Program-made: the position numbers and the translations under genes | Part shown: one piece after another, positions 7,173-14,850 of the stretch | How the letters are laid out: each line of letters starts with the position of its first letter | Position numbering within the stretch: position 1 is the first letter of the stretch | From: CAYFUL01 sp964346375 | GTDB lineage: Bacteria > Bacillota > Clostridia > Tissierellales > Peptoniphilaceae | Direction of reading: 5' to 3' | Assembly: GCA_964346375.1 (NCBI GenBank) | Contig: CAYFUL010000034.1 | Span: 1 to 15,058 of the forward strand | Length of the DNA: 15,058 bases | The notes under the pieces: model-generated | What the model saw: only the letters and a program-made list of their open reading frames with translations | Databases searched by the model: none | What the model was told of the DNA's origin: nothing

Positions 7173-7201
7173 ATTATAACATACAGATATTTTTTTGTAT
7201 T
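7173..7201 (-). promoter_or_regulatory. Extended -10 promoter of the cross-bridge unit
   Basis: The minus strand has TGTTATAAT (extended -10 with perfect TATAAT, 7178-7173). The region 17 nt further upstream matches the -35 consensus only weakly (AATACA). The predicted start is near 7166, giving a leader of only about 12 nt, which also disfavours the GTG start at 7162. Confidence 0.6.
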
Positions 7202-7206
7202 AATAA

Positions 7207-7235
7207 TTAAAAAGGAGACGCATTACAACGTCTCC
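7207..7235 (-). terminator. Rho-independent terminator of the glycine cleavage operon
   Basis: The minus strand has stem GGAGACG / CGTCTCC (7 bp, 8-nt loop) followed by TTTTTAA. It lies about 340 nt beyond the present lpd stop, because a repeat element and a second copy of the lpd 3' end lie in between. Confidence 0.8.
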
Positions 7236-7249
7236 CTAAAATTTATATT

Positions 7250-7288
7250 TTATTTTTTCTTGTTCGCTATGGGTGCAATATGAATTGC
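7250..7288 (-). pseudogene. Duplicated 3' end of lpd (remnant)
   Basis: These 39 nt encode AIHIAPIANKKK-stop on the minus strand, against AIHIAPIVKKQK-stop at the end of the intact lpd (7616-7578). The DNA matches at 32 of 39 positions, including a 19-bp identical run extending slightly past the start of this block (7272-7290 against 7600-7618). The codon before it is a stop, and the operon terminator follows within 15 nt. This is probably the original end of lpd, separated from the gene when the repeat at 7309-7577 arose, with the last codons duplicated. A fragment of another lpd-like gene is an alternative. Confidence 0.6.
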
Positions 7289-7308
7289 TTATTCTATCTA
7301 AACAAACC

Positions 7309-7577
7309 ATATTTTATTGCCTATCAATTTCACAATACCGATGTACTTTACTTGACGGGTCGGGCAGGGGCTCGACGCAGCCTACCGTGAACTGAGAATA
7401 ATAATTTACTCTACAGGTTTTACAACCTTTGGTAGGGGCGGCACGTCCCGAGCCGCCCGTTACGTTGTGTCCGTGTTTTATTGCCAATCTATTCCACGAT
7501 ACAAATGTATTACTATCTAAAAAACGAACTTATTTTATTACAAATGTATCCCATATTACCGATACACTCACTCGGGT
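7309..7577. repeat. Composite hairpin repeat, copy 1
   Basis: This non-coding stretch is built from the same parts as the array at 14384-14850. It has an entry segment TTTTATTGCC...CACAATACCGATG (7312-7343). An inverted hairpin module follows, stem GTCGGGC / GCTCGAC (7359-7376) followed by CCTACC. Next come a short T/A-rich spacer and a forward hairpin module GGTAGG + stem GGGCGGC / GCCGCCC (7431-7458). It ends with the exit segment GTCCGTGTTTTATTGCC...ATTCCAC. The final bases run up to the lpd stop codon. No ORF in it is believable. Confidence 0.75.
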
Positions 7578-8977
7578 CTATTTTTGTTTCTTTACTATCG
7601 GTGCAATATGAATTGCTTCCTCTAGTATTCCTGCTGATGCTTCGTATATACTTTCTGAAAGTGTTGGATGGGCGTGAATTGTAGAGGTTATATCCTCTAG
7701 GGATAGATTATTTGCCATCGCTAGGGCACATTCTCCTATTAGATCATTTGCATGGGGTCCTAGTATGTGAACTCCCAGTACCTTTTCCCCGTCGGAGAGA
7801 ATTTTTACAAAGCCATTTTTATTTCCAAGGGCAAGGCTCTTTCCATTTCCTTGGAAGTTAAATTTAGATACTCTATATTCTATTCCAGCTTCCTTTAATT
7901 CCTCTTCCGTCTTTCCCACTGCAGATAATTCATCTAGCGTAAATACACATGATNNNNNNNNNNGTCTAAATTACGTTTTTTATCCACACCTGAAAGATAC
8001 TCCATTACATACTCCCCTTGGGCAGAGGCAACATGGGCAAGTTGGTAGATTCCATTTACATCTCCTATTGCAAAAATTCCCTTTACACTAGTTTCAAAAT
8101 GTTCATCTACTACTATTCCCTTTCTCGTACTTTCTATTCCAACATTTTCTAAGCCAAAGCCAGTTAAATTTGCTACCCTTCCAATTGCAACTAGGGCAAC
8201 TTCCCCCGTTGCTTCTACTATTTTTTCGTTCTTTATATTTTTCGCCCTTACTAGTACTCCATCTTCTACATCGTTAAAACTCTCAACCATTACTCCAGTT
8301 GTAATTTTTATTCCCTGTTTTTTTAGCAGTACTGATAGACGTTTTTTCATCTCTAAATCCGTATTTAATAGTAAATCCTCAGTTAGTATGGAAATTTCAC
8401 AGCCTAGTTCTTGGAAAATACTTGCAAATTCTAGGCCTATTACTCCTCCGCCAACTATTACCATGGATTTTGGAAGTGTAGTTAATTTTAGTAGCTCCTC
8501 TGAAGTTAGAATTTCATCTCCATCTATTCCCTCTATCCTTGGAATAAATGTAGATGAACCTGTGGCAATAATTATATTATCTACCTCAATAGTTCTCTCA
8601 TCTTCACCGTATATTTTTACATGGTTTGGGTCTACTATTTCCCCTCTACCACGAATTAACTCAATATTTTTATAGGAGCCTAGTAGAAATTCAACCCCTC
8701 CAACGAGAGTTGAAACTATTTCTTCCTTTCTCTCGTGGATTTTCTCCATGGATACTGAATAATTTTCTATACTAATGCCAAATTCATCTCCCCTTTTTAT
8801 ATCGTGGATGACTTCGGCGTTTTTATAGTATGCCTTCGTTGGAATACAACCTCTATTTAAACAAGTTCCTCCAACTTCCCTATCCTCTATTAAATAGATT
8901 TCATGTCCAAGTTGGGCTCCTCTAATTGCCGCAACATATCCCCCAGGACCTGCTCCTATTATTCCAATTTTTTTCAT
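7578..8977 (-). CDS. lpd: Dihydrolipoyl dehydrogenase (L protein), interrupted by assembly gap
   Basis: This FAD enzyme reoxidises the dihydrolipoyl arm of GcvH with NAD+. The N-terminal 338 codons show the FAD-binding GAGPGG (residues 8-13), the redox pair in CLNRGC (Cys39, Cys44), the NAD-binding VIVGGGVIGLE, and FAIGDVNG. The C-terminal 124 codons contain SCVFTLDELSAVGKTEEEL and the dimer-interface HAHPTLSE with the catalytic His-Glu. The two parts are separated by 10 N (7954-7963) and are out of frame by one base as written, but join perfectly in family alignment with about 4-6 residues missing. I therefore treat it as one intact gene of about 466 aa. The ATG overlaps the gcvPB stop (ATGA). 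There is no N-terminal lipoyl domain. Confidence 0.93.
7954..7963. other. Assembly gap (10 N) inside lpd
   Basis: Ten undetermined bases. As written they put the two halves of lpd in different frames. The true length is probably a few bases larger. Confidence 0.98.
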
Positions 8978-10431
8978 GACTCTTTCCCTTCATACTTTAA
9001 AATTGGATTTCTAGCTGCCCTAGTTTCATCTGGACGTCTTACATAGGTATTATGAGGTGCTTCAAGTAACAATTCTGGATTTTCCCTTGCCTCTCTTGCA
9101 ATCTGTTTTAATACCTCTATAAATTCATCTAGGGTCTCCTTATTTTCCGTTTCTGTCGGCTCAATCATAAGTGCCTCGTGAACTATTAATGGGAAGTAAA
9201 CAGTAGGTGGGTGGAAGCCAAAATCTATTAGCCTCTTTGCAACATCAAGGGTTCTTATTCCATTGGCATCCTTTAATCCATCTAGTACAAATTCGTGTTT
9301 AAAAATAGTTTCAAATGGAAGTTTGTAATCCTCTTTTAACTTATTTGCCATGTAGTTTGAATTTAGTACAGCCCCTTCAGATACCTTCTTTAATCCGTCT
9401 GAACCGTGAGAAAGTATATAGGTGTAGGCTCTAACTAATACTCCAAAATGACCATGGAAGTCCTTTATTCTTCCAATGGATTTTTCCATATCGTACCTTA
9501 GTGTAAATTTATCATCTACTTTATCTACAAGTGGCGCCGGTAAAAATTCCACTAGAAAATCCTTTACTCCTATTGGACCTGAACCAGGACCTCCGCCACC
9601 ATGGGGAGTTGAAAATGTCTTGTGGATATTAAAGTGTACTACGTCAAATCCCATATCCCCAGGTCTTGCATGACCAAGAATTGCATTTGCATTTGCTCCG
9701 TCGTAGTAGCAAAGTCCACCTGCGTCGTGGATTATCTTGGTAATTTCTTCAATTCCAGTTTCAAAAATTCCAAGGGTATTTGGATTTGTAAGCATTAGTC
9801 CTACAATTTCATCGTTCATTGCCGCCTTTAGAGCCTCTATATCCACCATTCCCTTGTCGTCTGAAGGAATTTCTACAATATCACAACCTACCATTGCAGC
9901 AGTAGCTGGGTTTGTACCATGGGATGAATCTGGAACGACTATTTTAGTTCTCTTAAAATCTCCTCTGGCTTCGTGGTATGCCTTTATTACCATCATACCA
10001 GTAAGTTCACCATGAGCTCCTGCCGCTGGATTTAAACACATTTTATCCATACCAGATATTTCCTGTAAACTCTTATCTAAATTGTAGAGTAGTTCCAATG
10101 CTCCTTGGACAGTAGATTCATCTTGAAGGGGATGAATATTTGCAAATCTCGGTAACCTAGTCATCTGTTCGTTAATTCTTGGATTGTACTTCATTGTACA
10201 GCTTCCAAGTGGGTAGAAATTTCCATCTACGCTATAATTTTTATAGGAAAGGCGAGTATAGTGCCTTACTACATCAAATTCAGATACCTCTGGAAGATCT
10301 AGCTCCTCCTCTGAAAGTAGTCCCTCTGGAATCAAATTCTTAACTTCAACTTCTTCTACTTCAAGATCTGGTAAACTATATCCAACTCTGCCGGGAGAAG
10401 ATATTTCAAATATTAATTTATCGTAGTTCAT
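8974..10431 (-). CDS. gcvPB: Glycine dehydrogenase (decarboxylating) subunit 2
   Basis: This is the PLP-binding half of the two-subunit P protein. With GcvPA it decarboxylates glycine and passes the aminomethyl group to the lipoyl arm of GcvH. The product is 485 aa, the usual length. The PLP lysine is Lys271 in NIHKTFSTPHGGGGPGSG; other family marks are YPLGSCTMKYNPR (73-85), the SSHGTNPATAAM segment (169-180) and YYDGANANAI (242-251). The start has GGAGGAG upstream and overlaps the gcvPA stop by 4 nt (ATGA); its own stop overlaps the lpd start the same way. No anomaly seen. Confidence 0.98.
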   Translation of the reverse strand: MNYDKLIFEISSPGRVGYSLPDLEVEEVEVKNLIPEGLLSEEELDLPEVSEFDVVRHYTRLSYKNYSVDGNFYPLGSCTMKYNPRINEQMTRLPRFANIHPLQDESTVQGALELLYNLDKSLQEISGMDKMCLNPAAGAHGELTGMMVIKAYHEARGDFKRTKIVVPDSSHGTNPATAAMVGCDIVEIPSDDKGMVDIEALKAAMNDEIVGLMLTNPNTLGIFETGIEEITKIIHDAGGLCYYDGANANAILGHARPGDMGFDVVHFNIHKTFSTPHGGGGPGSGPIGVKDFLVEFLPAPLVDKVDDKFTLRYDMEKSIGRIKDFHGHFGVLVRAYTYILSHGSDGLKKVSEGAVLNSNYMANKLKEDYKLPFETIFKHEFVLDGLKDANGIRTLDVAKRLIDFGFHPPTVYFPLIVHEALMIEPTETENKETLDEFIEVLKQIAREARENPELLLEAPHNTYVRRPDETRAARNPILKYEGKES

Positions 10432-11771
10432 ACTATCTCCTCCAATGTCTTTACAAAACTATCCATTTCAGCTTTAGTTCTCTTTTCTGTCACAGCTATT
10501 AATGCCCCATTATTAAATTCCTCGTAGGAATTTCCTAAGTCATATCCGCCAATAAATCCCTTTTCAATTAGCTTTTCGTTTATATTCTTTACGTCAGTTT
10601 TTAAATCAACTGCAAATTCCTTAAAGGTTGGTCCATTAAATAGTGGTTTAAATCCAGCGCCTTCAAGGGCATTTTTTAAATAGTTTGCATTTTGTAGAGA
10701 TTTATATGCAACCTCCCTAAGGCCTTTTTTCCCCATAGTTACTAAGTAAATTGTAGCCTGAAGTAAATTTAAGCCTTGGTTTGAACAGATATTGGAAGTC
10801 GCCTTTTCACGTCTAATATGTTGCTCCCTTGCAGTAAGAGTTAGTACAAAACTTCTCTTGCCATCTCTATCAACAGTTTCCCCTACGATTCTGCCGGGAA
10901 GTTTTCTAGTAAAACTGTCCTTTGCAGTAATAAATCCAAGGTATGGTCCACCAAAGGATAGTCCAATTCCAAGGGACTGTCCCTCTCCAACTACAATATC
11001 CACGTCAAATTCACTAGGCTTCTTTAAAATACCAAGGGAAATTGGATCGGTAGAAAGAATAAAGCTACACTTCTTTTCAGAGTGGGCAACTTCTACAAGG
11101 CTACCATAGTCTTCAATAATTCCAAAGAAGTTTGGACTCTGTACAATTACTCCTCCAACATCTTTACTCATCTTTTTCTTTAAATCATCTATACTTGTAA
11201 CCCCATCTTCAATTTCCACTTCAGTTACTATTAGATTTTGGAAGTGGAAGTAGGTTTTTAAAATCTCCCTTGTAGAAGGATTTACACTTTTAGAAATTAG
11301 TACCTCTTTTTTTCTATTAACAGCTAGAGCCATTAGTGCTCCCTCTGTTACGGCAGTTCCACCATCGTATAGAGAAGCATTAGATACGTCCATTCCAGTT
11401 AAGTTACACATCATAGTCTGATACTCGAAGATATACTGTAATGTCCCCTGTGCAACCTCAGGTTGATATGGAGTATAGGATGTAAAAAATTCACCTCTTG
11501 AAATAATAGGGTCGATTATAGATGGAATATAGTGGTCGTATGCGCCTGCTCCTAAAAAACAAACTAAATCATCTATGGTACTATTTTTACTTTGAAGGGA
11601 ATTTAGTAGCCTTTTAATTTCAAGTTCAGACTTGGACTTTGGAAGGTCTAGTTCTCTATTTAATCTAACCCCTTCAGGAATATCAGAGAATAATTCTGCT
11701 ACAGAGTCAATATTTAAACTCTCTAGCATACTCTTTTCGTTATCATTAGTTATAGGAATATATGGATGCAT
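10428..11771 (-). CDS. gcvPA: Glycine dehydrogenase (decarboxylating) subunit 1
   Basis: This is the partner subunit of GcvPB in the heterotetrameric P protein found in many Firmicutes; in proteobacteria the two are fused. The product is 447 aa, typical. It starts MHPYIPITNDNEKSML and contains the conserved FLGAGAYDHYIPSIID, FTSYTPYQPEVAQGTLQ, MDVSNASLYDGGTAVTEG and LTAREQHIRREKATSNIC. The ATG follows the gcvH stop by 1 nt with a GGAG site 7 nt upstream. It acts only with GcvPB, with which its end overlaps. Confidence 0.98.
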   Translation of the reverse strand: MHPYIPITNDNEKSMLESLNIDSVAELFSDIPEGVRLNRELDLPKSKSELEIKRLLNSLQSKNSTIDDLVCFLGAGAYDHYIPSIIDPIISRGEFFTSYTPYQPEVAQGTLQYIFEYQTMMCNLTGMDVSNASLYDGGTAVTEGALMALAVNRKKEVLISKSVNPSTREILKTYFHFQNLIVTEVEIEDGVTSIDDLKKKMSKDVGGVIVQSPNFFGIIEDYGSLVEVAHSEKKCSFILSTDPISLGILKKPSEFDVDIVVGEGQSLGIGLSFGGPYLGFITAKDSFTRKLPGRIVGETVDRDGKRSFVLTLTAREQHIRREKATSNICSNQGLNLLQATIYLVTMGKKGLREVAYKSLQNANYLKNALEGAGFKPLFNGPTFKEFAVDLKTDVKNINEKLIEKGFIGGYDLGNSYEEFNNGALIAVTEKRTKAEMDSFVKTLEEIV

Positions 11772-11772
11772 A

Positions 11773-12159
11773 TTACTTCTCCAAAGTTTCTAGGAAGGAC
11801 TTATACTCCTCTTCATCAAGTAAGTCAGTAGGTTCTTCGCTTAATTTAAGCTTACAGATAAAATTATCGTAAGGAGCCTCGTTTAAAAGTTCAGGACTAG
11901 TCTCTAAATCCTCATTAATTTCAATAACCTCTCCACTTACAGGGCAATCTACATCAACTGCAGCCTTAACAGATTCTAAAACAGCAAAAGCATCTCCAAC
12001 TTGAAACTCATCGCCAACTTCTGGAAGCTCTACATATACAATATCACCAAGGGATTCCTGTGCATAATCTGTAATACCAATAGTGGCAATGCCATCATCA
12101 ATTTCAATCCAGTCGTGTTCTTCAGAATAATATAATCCTTCTCTTGTTAATTTTTCCAT
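11773..12159 (-). CDS. gcvH: Glycine cleavage system H protein
   Basis: GcvH is the lipoyl-carrier protein that shuttles the aminomethyl group among P, T and L proteins. The product is 128 aa, the usual size. It starts MEKLTREGLYYSEEHDWIEI and carries the lipoylation site at Lys65 in VLESVKAAVDV, with GDIVYVELPEVGD before it. An AGGAGGT site precedes the ATG. It lies between gcvT and gcvPA with gaps of 9 and 1 nt. The divergent lplA at 13350-14342 is the obvious enzyme to lipoylate it. Confidence 0.99.
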   Translation of the reverse strand: MEKLTREGLYYSEEHDWIEIDDGIATIGITDYAQESLGDIVYVELPEVGDEFQVGDAFAVLESVKAAVDVDCPVSGEVIEINEDLETSPELLNEAPYDNFICKLKLSEEPTDLLDEEEYKSFLETLEK

Positions 12160-12168
12160 ATTGACCTC

Positions 12169-13269
12169 CTATTTGTTAGTAGTTCTCTTTTTGTAAAACT
12201 TGTTAGAAATAATTTCAGCATTTAAAATTTTATTTCTAACCTTTACACTTACATTGTCACCTAAATTTGAATGCTCAATATTTACAAGAGCATTTGCTAT
12301 TGAAATACCCAGAGTTGGAGATTTATAACCAGTAGTTATATAACCAATTTTCTCATCACCCTTAAATACCTCGTAACCTTCACGCATAATCCCCTTATCT
12401 AAAAGTTTTAAGCCAACCATTTTTCTAGTCTTGTTTTCAAAATAATTAGTTAAAGCATCCTTACCAATAAAGTCAGATTCTTTATCTAATGCAACGGCAA
12501 ATTTAAATCCGCCTTCAATAGGATTAACCTCTTCAGAAACCTCATGTCCATAAAGGGCAAGGCCAGCTTCAAAACGAAGGGTATCTCTACAACCAAGTCC
12601 AGTAGGAAGAATATCAAACTCACTACCAGCCTTTAGAAGCTCATCAAAAATAGTTACAATACCATCCCAAGAGGTATAGACTTCAAAACCATCTTCACCA
12701 GTATATCCAGTTCTTGAAATAAGAGCCTTAACTCCACAGATGTCCACGTCTTTTTTAAGTTTAAAAAACTTTAACTCACTTAGATCAAAGTCCACAAGTT
12801 TTTGAAGAGTCTTTTCTGCAAGGGGACCTTGAAGGGCAATTTCACCAACAGTATAAGAGATATTTTCAACAGTTACGTCAAAGTCCTTAGAATTTTCCAC
12901 AACCCAATCAAAATCCTTGTCAGTATTTGCAGCGTTTACAACGAGTAAAAAACTCTCCTCACTAATTCTATAGATAAGTAAATCGTCTACAACAAAACCA
13001 TTTTCTCTACAGAAAAAGGTATAGACAATTTCATTGTCCTTTAAAATTGAGACATTATTTGTAGAAAGGTACTCTAAAAATACCTTGGCATCCTTCCCCT
13101 TAACTACAATCTCTCCCATATGGGAAACATCAAAAATTCCAACCCTCTCCCTAACAGCGGCATGCTCCTCGTTAATTCCCACATACTGAATGGGAAGATT
13201 CCAACCGGCAAAGTCAACCATCTTTCCACCAAGTTCAACATGTCTTTCATAAAGCGGTGTCTTTTTCAC
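12169..13269 (-). CDS. gcvT: Aminomethyltransferase (T protein)
   Basis: GcvT releases ammonia from the aminomethyl-GcvH intermediate and transfers the one-carbon unit to tetrahydrofolate. The product is 366 aa, the normal length. It begins with GTG (read as Met), giving KKTPLYERHVELGGKMVDF, with a GGAGGG site 5 nt upstream. Family marks are FDVSHMGEI (46-54), the catalytic Asp region VVDDLLIY (93-100), SRTGYTGEDGFEVY (185-198) and LRFEAGLALYGHE (231-243). It is the first gene of the gcv operon. No glycine riboswitch fits into the 80-nt gap to lplA, so control must come from elsewhere. Confidence 0.98.
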   Translation of the reverse strand: MKKTPLYERHVELGGKMVDFAGWNLPIQYVGINEEHAAVRERVGIFDVSHMGEIVVKGKDAKVFLEYLSTNNVSILKDNEIVYTFFCRENGFVVDDLLIYRISEESFLLVVNAANTDKDFDWVVENSKDFDVTVENISYTVGEIALQGPLAEKTLQKLVDFDLSELKFFKLKKDVDICGVKALISRTGYTGEDGFEVYTSWDGIVTIFDELLKAGSEFDILPTGLGCRDTLRFEAGLALYGHEVSEEVNPIEGGFKFAVALDKESDFIGKDALTNYFENKTRKMVGLKLLDKGIMREGYEVFKGDEKIGYITTGYKSPTLGISIANALVNIEHSNLGDNVSVKVRNKILNAEIISNKFYKKRTTNK

Positions 13270-13349
13270 TATATCCCTCCTATAATTTATAATCTAATTG
13301 TTTTATAATATTATAATAAATTAGTATAAAATAATCTATGAGGTGCAAA
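13270..13349. promoter_or_regulatory. Divergent promoter region gcvT / lplA
   Basis: This is 80 nt of almost pure A/T between the two starts. TATAAT occurs on the plus strand at 13304-13309 and 13312-13317, and on the minus strand at 13315-13310. The -35 matches are weak on both sides (for example TAGATT at 13338-13333 for the gcv side). The -10 elements overlap, so the two directions may compete or be coregulated. Exact promoters cannot be assigned. Confidence 0.45.
13340..13345 (+). promoter_or_regulatory. Ribosome binding site of lplA (decides start)
   Basis: GAGGTG, 4 nt before the TTG at 13350. The ATG at 13338 overlaps the site and has no ribosome site of its own. Confidence 0.55.
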
Positions 13350-14342
13350 TTGAAATTTATAAAAGTTAAAACAAATGATCCAGAATACAATCTTTCACTA
13401 GAAGAATACTGTTTAAAAAATCTACCCATTGACGATGAGTACTTCTTCTTTTGGATAAATGAGCCGGCAATAATAATAGGCAAAAATCAAAATCTATATG
13501 CAGAAATAAATAGGGAGTATGTTGAGGAAAAGGGAATAAAAGTAGTAAGGCGAATAACGGGAGGCGGAGCAGTCTTCCACGATTTAAACAATATAAACTT
13601 TTCATTTATATCAAATAGAAAATCCAGTAAGGGAATAGATTTTACCCCCTACTACAATATGCTAGTAGATGGAATGAAAAATATGGGAATCCACGCAGAA
13701 CTATCAGGGCGAAATGATTTAACCATAGATGGATATAAAATAGCAGGAGCATCTCAATCGGTGTATAAAGATCGTATGCTTTCAAACTGCTGTATCCTAT
13801 ACAATGTAAATTTAGAGGAACTTGCAAAGTCATTAAATGTACGAAAGGAAAAGTTGGAATCCAAGGGAGTAAAAAGTGTAAGGGCAAGGGTTTCAAATAT
13901 AAAGCCATTGATTTCAAAGGACCTTAGCGCCGAAGAATTTCTAGAAAGTTTACAAGATGAGATAATAAGAAATCATGGGGAAATAGTAGAGGAATATTTA
14001 CTAACGGAAGATGACCTAAGGGGAATAGAGGAAGTATATAAAAATAGATTTAGCCTACATGAGTGGAACTACGGCAGACTACTTCATAGAGATAAGTCGG
14101 TTTACAAAAGGTTTAATATAGGATTTGTAGAGCTGTTTTTTAATGTAGAAGATGGCAAAATAACAGACCTTAAAATAATGGGAGACTTTTTCGGCGAAAG
14201 GGACGTAGAGGAATTAGAAAAGGAACTTGAACAAGTAGAGTACAGTAAAAAAGCTTTATTGGACGCTCTTAGCAATATAGAAATAAAAAAATATTTTGGA
14301 GAATTATCGGCAGAGGAGTTTGCAGAATTATTTTTCAATTAA
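13350..14342 (+). CDS. lplA: Lipoate-protein ligase A
   Basis: LplA activates free lipoate with ATP and attaches it to lipoyl-domain lysines, here presumably GcvH. The product is 330 aa from TTG at 13350 (MKFIKVKTNDPEYNLSLEEY); a 334-aa reading from ATG 13338 is possible but that ATG lies in the Shine-Dalgarno. The lipoate-AMP loop RRITGGGAVFHDLNNINFSF is at about 67-86, the ATP-site lysine is in YKIAGASQ (about Lys130), and a C-terminal accessory domain (about 245-330) is present. Oddity: the usual HHGTLL after the lysine motif reads SNCCIL here (about 145-150). The gene is divergent from the gcv operon and has its own terminator. Confidence 0.93.
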   Translation: MKFIKVKTNDPEYNLSLEEYCLKNLPIDDEYFFFWINEPAIIIGKNQNLYAEINREYVEEKGIKVVRRITGGGAVFHDLNNINFSFISNRKSSKGIDFTPYYNMLVDGMKNMGIHAELSGRNDLTIDGYKIAGASQSVYKDRMLSNCCILYNVNLEELAKSLNVRKEKLESKGVKSVRARVSNIKPLISKDLSAEEFLESLQDEIIRNHGEIVEEYLLTEDDLRGIEEVYKNRFSLHEWNYGRLLHRDKSVYKRFNIGFVELFFNVEDGKITDLKIMGDFFGERDVEELEKELEQVEYSKKALLDALSNIEIKKYFGELSAEEFAELFFN

Positions 14343-14347
14343 AAAAT

Positions 14348-14380
14348 AGCCTAGGATTTTCCTAGGCTTAAAATTTTTAC
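14348..14380 (+). terminator. Rho-independent terminator of lplA
   Basis: A 9-bp perfect stem AGCCTAGGA / TCCTAGGCT with a 3-nt loop, 5 nt after the lplA stop, followed by TAAAATTTTT. The T-tract is interrupted but adequate. Confidence 0.8.
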
Positions 14381-14383
14381 AAA

Positions 14384-14850
14384 CATACTACCTCAACGGG
14401 TCGGTCGGGGGATCGACTCCTACCACAAATTATGAAAAATAATTTATTTTACAGCTTTCAAAACCATCCGTACATTGAACAAATCACAACTATTTCAAAA
14501 CCTTCGGTAGGGGCGGATTGTCCCGAGCCACCCATTTAACAGCGTCCGTATTTTATTACCAATCAATTCCACAATACCGATGATATTACATTGTATATTT
14601 TTTAATACATCCACATCCCAAATTACCGATGACCTATCCCCTCGTGTCGGGCGGGACGCCCGACACCCTACCATGGGTTGCATTGGCACAATTGCATTGA
14701 ATTACACCACATTCCAAAATCATCCATACATTGAACAAATCAATACTATTTCAAAACCTTCGGTAGGGGCGGATTGTCCCAAATCCGCTCGTTTAACAGC
14801 GTCCGTATTTTATTGCCAATCCATTCCACAATACCAATGTACTTTCCTCG
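14384..14850. repeat. Tandem composite hairpin repeats, copies 2 and 3
   Basis: These are two further copies of the element at 7309-7577, arranged head to tail. Each has an inverted hairpin module (copy 2 at 14397-14424; copy 3 at 14644-14672 with a perfect 10-bp stem), a spacer, and a forward module starting GGTAGGGGCGGATT (14506 and 14762). Each ends with an exit segment CAGCGTCCGTATTTTATT.CCAATC.ATTCCACAATACC. The blocks 14470-14583 and 14727-14839 are nearly identical direct repeats 257 nt apart. Frames through the repeats have no ribosome sites or recognisable protein features. Confidence 0.78.
14644..14666. other. Perfect 10-bp hairpin in repeat copy 3
   Basis: GTGTCGGGCG / CGCCCGACAC with a 3-nt GGA loop, the strongest hairpin of the repeat array. 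No T-tract follows on either strand, so it is not a classical terminator. Confidence 0.85.

Noticed and set aside
7954..7963. lpd as a true frameshifted pseudogene
   Set aside because: The break coincides exactly with the 10-N gap and both halves keep all catalytic motifs.
13270..13349. Glycine riboswitch upstream of gcvT
   Set aside because: Only 80 nt of A/T-rich sequence is present; no tandem aptamer or its conserved GGA...GAGA elements.
14384..14850. CRISPR array
   Set aside because: The repeats are long, degenerate, spaced about 257 nt apart and contain hairpins in both orientations; no short uniform repeats with unique spacers and no cas genes.
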